From: Arcuatula senhousia
Taxonomy: Eukaryota > Mollusca > Bivalvia > Mytilida > Mytilidae
NCBI GenBank assembly: GCA_963971305.1
Contig: OZ020303.1
Span: forward strand, 21,077,184 to 21,141,183
Length of the DNA stretch: 64,000 nt
Direction: 5' to 3'
Made by a program: the position numbers and the translations under genes. Under the pieces are notes generated by a model. It was given only the letters and a program-made list of their open reading frames with translations. It was not told the DNA's origin and did no database searches. How positions within the stretch are numbered: the first letter of the stretch is position 1; every line of letters starts with the position of its first letter. Below are positions 47,067-59,085 of the stretch, in pieces.

Positions 47067-47309
47067 TGTCACCTGTAATGTGTTGCAAAGCGACAAAAAG
47101 GAGTCACTTTGACACTATCCATCATCTTGTGTTGTCCTGCGGTGTCACAAATTTTTTGTTGTTGTTTTCTGGGCAAGAACTTGTCACAGACTCTTGATAT
47201 TTAGCATGTAGCTACCTTCTGTAGAACTTTATGGTGTAAAGGGATATTATACCTGTAACTCATGATCATCTACTTCCTGTTTACTGAATATTTTATGCCA
47301 CAGGTGACA
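47067..47309. repeat. Short dispersed repeat, TGTCACCTGT family
   Basis: Perfect 10-bp inverted ends TGTCACCTGT (47067-47076) and ACAGGTGACA (47300-47309), 243 bp overall. Inside are TTGTGTTGTCCTGCGGTGTC near the left and a single core with 'cttgatatttagcatgtagctacc'. It has the same architecture as the larger tandem-core elements but only one core. Confidence 0.7.
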
Positions 47310-48924
47310 GGGGACATGCATATTCCATGGAAGACTGCCATTTAAGTTTCCAAAGTTGTCCCTGAATAGCCCTCAGGTCATAAGTAATTTTGAAATCTGA
47401 AAGAGCTTTATGCATTTACATGTTATTAACCTTTAGATGTTCCTTCACTTCATGTACATGTAGGAGGAATGACCATATATGGTATTGATTAAAAATAAAG
47501 ACTTTTATTGAGAAGTATTAAAATAGTAGATTATTCTTAAGATTTGATATTTGGTACAATGAGTAATCTAAGATTTTATAAGACTTCAGTAAAATTGTTT
47601 TTGATTTGGAAAGCGAATGAAATGGAAACATTATATATTATCTTTACTCATTTTTCCTTCAATGTTTTTTTTTTCAGTTTGCTTATTACGCTGATTGTAT
47701 AGATTATGTAATTGAGATTTTCTTGAAAACTTCAGATTATTATACTTGAAGTAAAACCTTTCCTTTTAAATTTTGGCTTTGTTTTTTTATAAGGCCAGAT
47801 ATTTTATAGGTAAATTTTACAATAATAATCAATATGGGTATTAAAGGTTTAAAGATTATAGCATTGTGTTGAGTACTTTTGATAAAAGTGTCCCATCATC
47901 GGTGTGAACGTGAGCGTAGACTGTTAAAGAATGTTTTATGATTACTGAGTTCCTCCCTCTCTATGGTACCTTTAAAAACAAAATGATAAAGCAGGTGAAA
48001 CGATTGGGTCGAGTCTACGGTCAGAAAACGGCATGATAAACCACTTATAAATACCTAATCACGTCTACATATACCTGTGCAGTAGAAACTTTTCCTTGGC
48101 CATTCACAGTTATGCTTGATCGGTTTTATACCATAATAGACCCATCGTAATGATTAAGCAGCCCAAAGTTCCAAATCACGTTCACATTCTGTTTTAGATT
48201 AGCTTGCCATAATAATCATGAATAAGCAGTTGAAGCGAGCCGGTCACGTTCGCTCATGAAGTTTTATTGATTTACAACTTGATACAAATGTAAGTTTAAT
48301 AAGTTCTCACAACTGTTGGTATATTTGCTTTCTGGACAAAATTGGTATTAAAAAAAATGCAAGGTAGGAATTTTATTGACTTTTTGTTTTGGCATGCTAA
48401 ATTAATTGACATGTATGCATTTCTTTTGATTCTGCATCATCAGTTATTTAATTGAAATATTTTTAGGAAGCTTTAAACTCCAGGTACTTTAGGTATGACA
48501 AACATTTTAAAACTGCATCCTTGATGTCCTAGTACTGTATACTTAGTTGCAATAAAATAAAATTCAGTTTTAAGGTTTTTTTTTACTTAATTGAAAAGCG
48601 CAGTTAAAAGAATTCAGTACCATGACAAAAATTTTGCATTGTAGACTTGCTACCAGTCCCTTTCTAAGTATAGTTGGTTTCTTTATTCAAGTTCTTCCTG
48701 GTTTGCAAATACTTGAAAAATAAATCTTTTCAACAATATAAGCTGAGTATATTTCTTAGAATATTGTTAACATTATAAAAAGGTTAAGATCAATCAATTT
48801 GTTTGCAGATGTTGCAGGTTATAGCCTTTGATGTATTTGGTATATTTTTAATCTGTATTTGATACTGTTTCATACTGAGTGTGTATTGATATTTGTATGT
48901 GAACAAGCTAGAAGACTAACATTT
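47310..48924. other. AT-rich DNA; GC-richer patch at 47890-48260
   Basis: No coding segment was recognised. The patch at 47890-48260 has several CpG-containing motifs (GAACGTGAGCGTAGAC, GGTCACGTTCGCTCATG) and might be a KEAP1 promoter or 5' UTR exon, but I have no splice or frame evidence for either. Confidence 0.3.
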
Positions 48925-49204
48925 TTACTTATAAAGGGGCCTGGGTGGCCGAGTGGTCTAAGGCGCTGGTTTCAATACCACACTATTGATCACTAACCGG
49001 GTGTTCAAGTCCCGTTTGTATTAAAGAAAAAGGGACTACCCCCAACTGTATGTGATTAGGTTTGTCAATTATCTGCCCTATGTTGGTGGTTCCTACGGGT
49101 ATTCCAGTTTCCTCCACCATTAAAACTGACCACCCTACACGGGCCAGGTGCATCGATAAAGGGCGTTAACCACCAACACACACACGCAATACTTAAGTAT
49201 AAAG
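48925..49204 (+). mobile_element. tRNA-Leu-derived SINE with near-perfect target duplication
   Basis: The head (48937-49021) has a good Pol III A box (TGGCCGAGTGGTCTAAGG) and B box (GGTGTTCAAGTCC), a long variable arm and a CAA-like anticodon loop, as in tRNA-Leu. The acceptor arms cannot pair, so it is not a functional tRNA. The body has TGGTGGTTCCTACGGGTATT and CCAGTTTCCTCCACC, a conserved block of a type seen in invertebrate SINEs, and a CACACACACGC tail. Flanks TTACTTATAAAG (48925-48936) and TTAAGTATAAAG (49193-49204) match at 10 of 12 bases. Confidence 0.82.
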
Positions 49205-49320
49205 ACATTCAGGAACTTAATTTTAAAGATATATGAGTTAAAAAAAGTTGATTAAGTATGCTATAAGTTGGACTTGGGAATATAAACACTAAACAAGCGT
49301 GGTGAAAGAAGAAGGCAGCT

Positions 49321-49953
49321 ATGAGGAGGGCTTATGGTTTTGATCCAGATGGCCCATTTACAAATAAATATATTGGAAATCAACCCCTTTCCCCCTCAAC
49401 ACATTCAAATGAACCCCCACTACATTGCGATGCTTCCTCTTCCTTAACTCAGTCTAAGTCCCCCTCCTCTACAGTGGTTTGCTGCTTGCCCCTTAACCAG
49501 ACAAAAGACCTCTCTACCAAGTCAAAGCCACTCACTGTCATGCTCCTTAACCAAACAAAAGACCCCTCTACCAAGTCAAAGCCACTCACTGTCATGCTCC
49601 TTAACCAAACAAAAGACCTCTCTAACAAGTCAAAGCCACTTACTGCCATGCTCCTTAACCAGACAAAAGACCTCTCTACCAAGTCAAAGCCACTTACTGT
49701 CATGCTCCTTCCCCTATTACCCAGTCAAAAGCCCCCCTTCACACTGCCATGCTCCCTCTTGCCTAACCCAGGCAAAGGCCCTCCTTTATATTGCCATGCT
49801 CCCTCTCCCTTAGCCAGTCAAATTAAAGGACTCCTCAATCCTTCCAGAGCCCTCCCCCCTCATTTCTCTATGCCTCAGCATATAGGACGCATGTCCTGTT
49901 TCAGGTGCATCTTGACATTGATCAGGTGTGCACACATCATTACCTTGATGTAA
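49321..49953 (+). other. 210-codon open frame over the minisatellite, probably not a gene
   Basis: The frame is Pro/Ser/Thr/Leu-rich and consists largely of the 54-bp repeats plus C-rich flanks. There is no domain, signal peptide or splice signal, and the opposite strand is open across the same repeats. I think the frame is a by-product of repeat length and C-rich composition. A lineage-specific gene cannot be excluded. Confidence 0.2.
49491..49706. repeat. 54-bp minisatellite, four copies
   Basis: Four direct copies start at 49491, 49545, 49599 and 49653, exactly 54 bp apart, with few differences. In the plus frame each encodes LNQTKDLSTKSKPLTVML. The unit length is a multiple of three, so frames stay open on both strands. 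Confidence 0.9.
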
Positions 49954-51062
49954 TTATGTCATGTAGATGTCTTGTTTGACAGAAATATATACCTCCCTTG
50001 TTTTGTTTTATTGTTGTTTTAGTAGTGATGTCAAAGTTTACAATTTACTATATAGGTGGGAGGGCTTCCAGAAATATCTACAGTATGTTTTACATCTTAA
50101 ACCATCTTTTGAGCACTGCAAGTGCATGCTATTGCATGTTTTTGGTTTTTTACATTTATAGTGTTGTTTGTACATTTTCAAGAATATGTTTGTCTTTTTG
50201 TTGGCAATAATTTTGATTAAAAGAAATTGGTTTTCAACTTCTGTTTGTTAGTAAAAAGCACTACACAGAAAAATTGTTTTAATGATTTACTGGGGTTTTT
50301 GATATCTGTCACTTCAAGGAAGCCTCGCCAATTGGTCATTTTTTTTCTAATGGTCATGAACATTGATTACAAACTAATGCCATGTCCTGTTTTGTTTTTA
50401 TTCTTTATCAAGTTTAGCAAAGTCATTTCCATCCCAAGGTTTCCTTATAACCATACATTGGTGTTTACATAACATGACCGCCTTGTTTAAGTATCATGTA
50501 GAAGGAAGGAGAGTTTGGTATTTTGACAATGCACTTCTCTTATAAAGTAATAAATTATTTAATGTAGCCAAATTAACAGCAATGTGGTCTTTTCCAATAC
50601 ATAAATGTAAACATTCATATTTTTTCTTAATTTATTATATAACCAAATAAAGACTTAAAATATTTATGTTTAATCTGAACAAAATTGTGATATGATGTTG
50701 GAATTTTTTTTACATCATTTAATTCTTCCCACAAATGTTTTCTTTTTTCTTTTTCTTTCTTTAGTAATTCCCATTACTATTGCGTTGTATAAAGTTTTTC
50801 ATTCAACTGGCTGGCTTATGCTAGGTCAATGATAATTGTTATGAAGATAGAAATTTGTGTATGCTCTTGCAGTCATATTTCAGGCCTTTGATTGTGTTAA
50901 GAGCTTAAATAAGTATTATTTGGCCCTATTATTTATTTCTTAGAAATCATAAGTAGTAAAATTAACGTACATGTAAAATACACTGAGAGTCATGAAGATT
51001 TATCTTTAGCAGAATTGGAATTGTTTTATCGTATTCCTCAATTAAGTGTGGCAGAGGTTTTT
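49954..51062. other. AT-rich DNA, no gene seen
   Basis: Only short random open frames; no splice-flanked exon, RNA gene or bounded repeat was recognised. Confidence 0.4.
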
Positions 51063-51643
51063 ATGCCCCGCCAACTTTGTTGGGGGGCATATAGTTTTTC
51101 GGTCCGTTCGTCCGTCCGTCCGTCCGTCCGTCACACTTTAGTTTTCCACACTTTTTTTCGACATCCTTGCATATATTCAAAAGATTTTTGGTATGTGAGT
51201 CTACCATGATGAGTTACAGGTCAAGTTCGAGTTTCGTTCCGGTCCACTGATTTTGACCTAAATTATGGCCCTTGAACTTAGCAAATTTTGTAAAAATAAG
51301 TTTTCCGCACTTTTTTTCCACATCCTTGCATATATTCAAAAGATTTTTGGTATGTGAGTCTACCATGATGAGTTTCAGGTCAAGTTCGAGTTTCGTTCCG
51401 GTCCACTGATTTTGACCTAAATTACGGCCCTTGAACTTAGCAAATTTTGTAAAAAAAAAGTTTTTCGCACTTTTTTTCCACATCCTTGCATATATTCAAA
51501 AGATTTTTGGTATGTGAGTCTACCATGATGAGTTACAGGTCAAGTTCGAGTTTCGTTCCGGTCCACTGATTTTGACCCAAATTAGGGCCCTTGGACTTAG
51601 CAAATTTGGTAAAAATAACAGTTTTATTTTGCCAGCGGGGCAT
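51063..51643. repeat. Dispersed repeat, ATGCCCCGC family, three ~160-bp cores
   Basis: Perfect 9-bp inverted ends ATGCCCCGC (51063-51071) and GCGGGGCAT (51635-51643); the left end also forms its own hairpin with GGGGGGCAT. A (GTCC)n run (GTCCGTCCGTCCGTCCGTCC, about 51110-51131) follows. Three cores carry CATCCTTGCATATATTCAAA at 51162, 51321 and 51481, with 'ttttggtatgtgagtctaccatgatgag' and GTTCCGGTCCACTGATTTTG. Confidence 0.85.
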
Positions 51644-51659
51644 CAGTGTCATCTTGACA

Positions 51660-54600
51660 CATTTCCTTGTTTATAAGAATTTTTAGATCAGATTGTAACA
51701 CACTTTCTTTTTTCATTTAAGGTGTATCTATAATGAATAGTTGTTTACTCATAAAACAGTTATAGTTCTCTTTTTTTTACCAAAAGCAAATTAAAATGAT
51801 TGAACCTTTTACAATAAACATGGCCAACATAATAATTTATCATTTTGTCATATTCCTTTAAAGGGAAATGTAATATCCTCAATGGGAATCGTGGAAAAAT
51901 AAGTTTGTTGAATTGCAGAGTCATTCCATGTAGACGTGAGAGTGAAAGTCGAAGGAATGTGGGTAGTGGATTTAAATCTGTTGATCAACCATAACTGGTC
52001 GCACATCAACGATTTAAATAGGTATAAATATTAATTAGATATGTAAATGTGATATGATATAGCATATTTATTTACAGATATTTTTTTGTTAATTTATTTT
52101 GGACTTCAAGCCTTTTCATGGCATTGTGATCACAAAATTGTTCAAGAATAGGTTATGAAAATATATAATTGAATTTTAAATATTAAAAGATTTTAGTACA
52201 AGCTTACTGTAGATTGATGATAACTGTTATGACAAAATTTTATAATTAAAAAGAGGGTTCGATTAAAAGATAGAATTAAGTTTGAAATAGAATGTGTAAT
52301 GTGGGAATATTAAAGATAATGTTAAATGTCATATTGACCTTAGCTTATTTTCTTGGGCACATAATAGAACTATGAAAAATATGTTAAGGACTTAAGTCAG
52401 TCATATTTGCTAACCATGACCAAAATTCAGACCAGTTTGTCATACACTTAGTAGTAATCAGTATATCTTTATTTTTTCTGAAAAAAATTGTCAATGTATT
52501 AGTATACATTTGTACATGTATCATTCAATGATGATTTTCCTTACTTCTTTAAATACATAAAAAGAAGAACCTTAAATTTACTATTCTGACTCAGACTTTG
52601 TAGAACTTTTTGTATTCCTGGTATAAGATGACATTGTTGTGCAAGTTTTACGAAATTTGAAGTTAATGTTACAGAATATGATATGAAGTTGACTCATTAC
52701 AAGAGTACAAGTCCATTTTAAATTTTTAAATTGCATGGATTGTGAGTCCACCATTTGTTGCATGTGTCCAAAGACATTTACTTTCAACTTTGGACCTTAC
52801 ATGTTGCAGTCATTCTTATTGCGAAATCCTGTTTGTTTTGATTTTACAAGAATTTTCTTTTCTATATTTCCATTGGAGGGGTCAACTTGTTTGCCACCTT
52901 TGAGATATAAGTGATCACCAGTGCAATGTGTCAAGCTAAGAACAAAATTGATGAGAAATATAACCTTATAATGTAAATATTTCTGTCTTTATTTTATAGT
53001 ACATTTGCTGATAATAGAAATGCTTTCAATTTGCTTGTCATGTGGTAATGTGAACAAAATTATTAAATAGACCAACTCCCTTCCTAATAAAGATTAAAAA
53101 AAATAGAAATATATTTCAAGATTTATTTATTTATTATGTCTATCCATGTAACAGGATGTTCGATAAGAATGATTGGCAAAGCATAACTCATTTTCTTGTT
53201 GCCATCCTGACTTGGCAAACATACATACGGTTTTCTTCTCTGAGATTTTTAATAGCATCCTGGTATTTCATCTTCTAGCTTGAAATTATAGAATATATCA
53301 AGGATAATTTCAAAAAGCATCACATTTGAACCAGATAGCATCACATTGCCAGGATGCTAGAACACTGTACATGTATAGAGCAAAAATGAAGACATCAAGT
53401 TTTTTAAGTTTGAAAAAAATGAGTTAGTTAAATTTTTCAGAAAGTCACCCAAATTAGAGGCAAATAATTCTAAAGAAAAACTATAAATCATACATGAGCT
53501 AATAAAATTATTCTTATTCTTATTCTTATTCTGTATAAAAACTTTGAAAAAAGCAGTACAAATGCAGAAAGGCACATCTATAAATACTGAGGGGATGTGC
53601 ATGAATCTTGATGTATTCATAAGTAATGTGTTTGTTTTAAAAGTACAAGGTCATGATGCTTCTTTAAATAAATACAGTAACAACTATGCAGTAATAAGCA
53701 TAAAAACTGTATTAACCTTCAAATAGTCTAAAATCTGCATGTAAGTAAAATTGCTTTTTCAATTGTTGACACCTGTTTGAAAACTTAATACTGATTTTGT
53801 GATTATTTGATTTAAAATCTCCTTAAGAAGAAACAACTTGATTGTTGTTATATGTTCGGGACATTGACGTCAAGTTCATTTCACTGTATAGTATATTTCA
53901 TTGATTGGGAAGGTTTAAAAAGTTTGTAGTGAATGGGACCTACTCAGGTAGAAATTCTCTCTCACGTTTACACTGAACTACGCATGCCTGTGAATCAGCA
54001 AAATGGAAATACATATCTATTATGACCCACTTATATTACTTTTATTTTCGTGGTTTGCTGACCTCATACCTTTAATTGCATTACATTCTTGTACCGTCTG
54101 TTGTCACGTCCGCATATGTAATAGTCAATAGGTAGTGAATTGAGAAGCAATTTTTATTTGGTAATCGATGTTTACTTTAAAGGAATATTATCAAAACGTG
54201 CAAAATAACTTTATAGTTTTATTGGAATGATACTCAAGAAATTGAATAATTTTTAATTTAAAGCCTTTTATCTTTACCATTTAGGTGTCACTTGAATTGT
54301 TAAGTACATACATACCTAATTTGATGAAAATCAGTGCAGCAAAGAAAAGTGTTTGATTTGAAAGATTTAACACGACTTTGACCAAATTTTGAGCTGAGTG
54401 CAGAATTATTAACAAAACTATACATATGCATGTAAATGCTATTTTTATTATTATCTTTTTTTTGTGGGTTTACCCGGTTTAGATAGATAAAATTGTTGTT
54501 TATGATTTGATAGTTATGAATTTGAACATTTTGTCTTTCCACATTTTCTTAGATTTGAAACAAAGTTTTATATGCCATTTCTTTTGTACAGGAACATGAT

Positions 54601-57600
54601 AAAGCTTTTGAACTTGAAGCTTTTCTTTCAGAAAAGGAATAAATTTCCTTTTAAAGACAATAAAAGATAAAGTTGCCATATATGAGATGTGCTGAGTCAC
54701 TTAACCTTTACAACTACCTCTTGATCATACAAAAAGCTACATTAATCTGATCATCTTGTTGCAAGATCAGATTTCTATCAACAATAAAATGGCTTTATTA
54801 GAGAAATGTATCTTGTCAGCAATTGACAGAGGTTAAATCTTGGGATGATTCAAATGTATTTTTATGTTTCATTGTTTTCTGTTTACCTTACATGAACAGG
54901 TGATATTGGCTTTAGGATGATGTTGCAGAAATAAAGAATCAATACACTGAGCGCTAGCCAATCAATACTATATTAATTAGTGGGGAAAATCATAGATTAA
55001 TATTCTGTTTTACCATATATAAATCACAAAAAAGATCATATAAAACATGTAAGTTAGATGGGTGCACATGGGTTTTTGGTCATTAAATTAAAGTTTAAGT
55101 TTCAAATCATTTACGTAACTATTTTTGTACCAGTAAGATTTTATGCTGCTATCTTGGTTTCAATTGTTGTTGTGTCATGTACACTTATTCCACATATAAT
55201 TGTTAATGGTATTTTGAATAATTTAATAAAATGTATGATTTATTTATAATAAAAACTCTTTTTTAATTTGGTGTAAAGCTAAAATCCATTTACAATGTAT
55301 TATACATGTCTCATAAAAGTACTTGAGAACTTTCTGCTGTGTCATTGTGTGACTTCAAATATTAATTGACCTTCTTACTGTATACCACATCTTCAAATAT
55401 TGACTTTTCAGGTGAATAATACTATCAAATGTTGACTTGGAGGTTACAGTCCAACGATTATGACCATGTCCGTTACCTGAATGACTCGACATAAAACTTT
55501 AAACTATCCCTAGTTATTGACCAATGTGTTACAACATTGAACTGTTCAATCAGCTGTAAAACATGACATGCAGAATTTATTTGTTTAAGATATTAGCATG
55601 TTCATTTGAATGTTTTGTCTCTGTCAGTGCTAATCATGGGAGTTACTTCCGATCTTTTTTATTTTGGACTTTTACCTTGGAATGATATCTTACAATAATC
55701 AGATGGATAATGACAGTAAGATTTTATACAATATTGACTTTGTTTTGATTCAAGAAAAGTTCCAGTAGGAATGATAAACCTGCATATTTTCTCTGTCTTT
55801 TTACCTTTCAATTGACATTTAGCTTTTACTGCATTAAGCATTCATTATACTGCTATACTTTCTACCTGTTTACATTGTTAACCTGTAGGCAATAGGTGAA
55901 CTTAAACTGATTCAGCGCCCCTATTTAGGCCTAATACTACAGATGTTGATGAAGCGATGAGTCCTCGTCAGACTCCTGAGATAAGGATTATATCTTGTTT
56001 AGTCGCTTCCCACCACCTTTCACAATCAGCTCTTCTGTAAAAAACTGCAATTTCATTCTCTACCTTACTGTATGTCATTTAAATGGTCACATGACCAGCT
56101 TATACGGGTAGAATAGACAGAGTTGCTTAATATCAAAGATTTACATTACTTTTAATTGTTAACATATATTTTGTCCAACAAGTTATGGACTTAAACAATA
56201 TTTGGACAATAATTTGTTTGATGACAGTTAATTGTGGATGGATTTATAGAAATTCATCATCTTAAGATTGATTTTTAGTTGAATGATTTGATAATGTGGA
56301 TTGGTGATTCAGAGTAGGATAAAAAAAAATCCTGTTATGGATTATAAAATAAAAACTAATCTTTCTGGAACTATAATATAAAATGAAAATAGTAAGTTTT
56401 TGTATGGAATTAGAAAATTATTTATTTTTATTTTTTCGTATTTATTATAAGAAATCATTAACATGGTTTTTTATTTGATCAATATGTTACATTTTGCTAT
56501 AAATGTTCATTTTTAGTGAATAAAACATTGATGAAAAAATGTAATATGTGGTCAGAAAATCAATTCATATTTTGTTATGTGTGTTGTATGAAAATTTTGT
56601 TGAAAATTATCAGTTTTAGTAAAAATGTGTATGCCATTGATATATAAGGTTCTTTTTGTAATTTGGAAAGTGATGTGCAAAACATCAGATTATTTAAAAT
56701 TTACTAAAAGGACAGGGATGAAATTCATGGACAAATTCTCCTTATTTTTTTTTTCTGGTTTTCATTGGATGTCCACAAAAACTAAATGCAGAAAAAACCT
56801 TGATAAACATTATTGATATTAAAAAAAAGTCATAACAGGAACATTTGGCATTGATATGATGCATTAATTTAAGTCTGGTATCGGCTGGTTCACTATCTAT
56901 ATGGTTTTTGAATTGTACATGTAATTTCTATTTACATAGAGAAATAAACATTTTGAATGTTTACAAAACCTGTGCTTTCTTTTTGAATAAGGTAAAGTTA
57001 ATCAACCGACTTGAGTAAAAATATTTAGTAGTTACCATTTAGCCTGTTTCCTGTGCCAAATGAGGATTGTTTTTACTTTAACTGAAATGCTTACATTTTG
57101 TCAATCTGCCATGTAAGCTGCACTTTTCATGTTAAAGAGCATTAGGGAAATTTAGTTCAGCTTTATTTTATGTGATTTTTTTGGCATATATGGCAAACTT
57201 TTCCACAAACGAACTATTCAAATAGAATCGTTCTAGTTAATAGTCTATTATCATGATACAAATGTACGTCATATGTTACTGAGAAAGCGTCAAGTCATTC
57301 TGTTTATCAATAACCATCCCTTAATGTATCTTAAGCAGTAATCTAAGAAAGGTTGCTGTTGACTATTTTTAACAATTTAACATGGGTTTTCTGTAATCGC
57401 TACTGGTCATGTTTGTACTTTATTGGAATCAAATAAATTTGATTTGGTTCTTTTCAAAAACTGGTGTATGAAATACACAAGACGAATACAGTTACTAAGT
57501 TCTATTAGTTGTCTTCATTGATGTTAGCTGTCATACAAGTAGCAAAGATAATTATAGAAAAAATTCCAAAGAATATGGTGATTTTTTTTTCAATGTCATC

Positions 57601-57730
57601 TGTTGCAATTGTATTAATCTGTCTCAAAACAAGGACATTGATCATATTTTCCTACATTTATTATTTATGAAAATTATATCTATTTGTGCATGAAGATATG
57701 ATGTGTAACACAATTTTTTGTCTATTTCAG
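51660..57730. other. Upstream of KEAP1; probably 5' intron, no gene seen
   Basis: AT-rich DNA with only random open frames and a short (TTATTC)n run at about 53508-53532. Because the first KEAP1 coding exon starts at a splice acceptor (57730/57731), much of this is likely the intron separating it from a 5' UTR exon. I could not place that exon. Confidence 0.4.
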
Positions 57731-57832
57731 GCTGTACAAGATCAACAACATTAAGACTATTTTATGCTTCAGACTCTGTTATATTAATATGTTGGATCAA
57801 AGATAATAATTTTGGATCTGCAACAAACAAAA
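57731..57832 (+). promoter_or_regulatory. KEAP1 5' UTR segment with two short upstream ORFs
   Basis: The exon begins after the acceptor TCTATTTCAG (57721-57730). Two upstream ORFs precede the start: ATG at 57764 ending TAA at 57785-57787 (7 residues, in frame with KEAP1), and ATG at 57789 ending TAA at 57804-57806 (5 residues, out of frame). They could lower translation of KEAP1. Effect inferred, not shown. Confidence 0.6.
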
Positions 57833-59085
57833 ATGTCTGCTGCGGAAGTTTATGAGGCGAAGATGAAAACAGACAATTCGTCTTGTTACAGAATACAACC
57901 CTTACTTACAGAAAAACCTGCAGATGGTTGTATGAACTTTACAATAATGAAGCATCCCAAAGAAGCGTTGGATGTGATGAGTACTTTAAGACGTTTGACC
58001 AAGTTATGTGATGTTACTTTGGTTGTCGGTGAAGACAAATTCTTAGCTCATAAAATTGTCTTGGCTGCTGCTAGTCCCTATTTCCGTGCAATGTTTACCG
58101 GTGGAATGAAGGAGGAAGGCATGACAACAATTCCTCTACATGGTATTACGGCATGTACTCTTGCCATTCTTATAGAATTTGCATATACAGCCGAAGTACG
58201 TGTGAATGAAATGAATGTGTGTTATCTTTTGCCAGCAGCTACGATGTTTCAAATGAACCATGTGGTTGAGGCATGTAGTGTATTTTTAGAACACCAGTTA
58301 GATCCTAGTAACTGTATTGGTATAACAGACTTTGCCAGTGAACATGGTTGTCATGATCTGGAATCAAAAGCTAGAGAATATATATTCAAACATTTTTCAG
58401 AAGTTGTGCGTTGTGATGAATTTTTGACGTTAAATCCTTGCCAGTTAATAAGTCTCATTAAACATGACGAACTTAATATCAGATGTGAATCTGAAGTATT
58501 CGATGCTGTGATAAGATGGGTGCAACATGACTTAGAAAAACGAGTGTGTAAATTAGAAGGATTACTATATGCAGTCCGATGTCACTTTTTAGCTCCTCAC
58601 TTCTTAGAGAAACAATTAACTAGTTGTAATGTGTTGAAAAAAATGCCACAGTGTCAAGAATATTTGACTAAAATTTTCGAAGGTTTAAAATTACATCAGT
58701 CAATACCAGAAAAACCAAGAAAACCTTGCTCACCTCTCGTTATATACACAGCAGGTGGCTATCTTCGTCAGTCCCTTAGTAACTTTGAATGTTATAACAC
58801 AAACACAAAACAATGGCATCGAATGCCAGATCTGCCCACCCCTAGGAGTGGACTGAGTGCTTGTGTTGTTAAAGGTGCTTTTTATGTTGTTGGAGGTAGA
58901 AACAATTCTCCTGACGGCAATATGGATTGTAATTCTTTAGAAATGTATGATTCTTTTAGAAAACAATGGTTAACAAAATGTCCAATGTCTGTACCTCGGA
59001 ATCGTGTTGGAGTAGGAGTTATAGACAATATGATATATGCTGTTGGCGGATCTCAGGGGCAACACCATCATTGTTCTGTAGAAAG
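57833..59085 (+). CDS. KEAP1: KEAP1 coding exon 1 (BTB, BACK, Kelch 1-2)
   Basis: Starts ATGTCTGCTGCGGAAG in an aaaaATGt context and ends GTAGAAAG/GTGAGC. It encodes residues 1-417 and part of Arg418. The BTB, BACK and first Kelch repeats lie in one exon. GGRNNSPDG and PRNRVGVGV are hallmark KEAP1 Kelch strings. Confidence 0.96.

Noticed and set aside
48937..49021. Functional tRNA-Leu gene
   Set aside because: A and B boxes are good, but the 5' GGGGCCT has no complementary 3' acceptor strand and the sequence runs on into a SINE body.
51214..51483. 89-codon minus-strand frame with internal repetition
   Set aside because: It lies entirely within the tandem cores of the ATGCCCCGC-family element.
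57812..57832. KEAP1 start at the upstream TTG (57812)
   Set aside because: Animal translation starts at ATG; the first in-frame ATG after the stop at 57785 is at 57833 and has an acceptable context.
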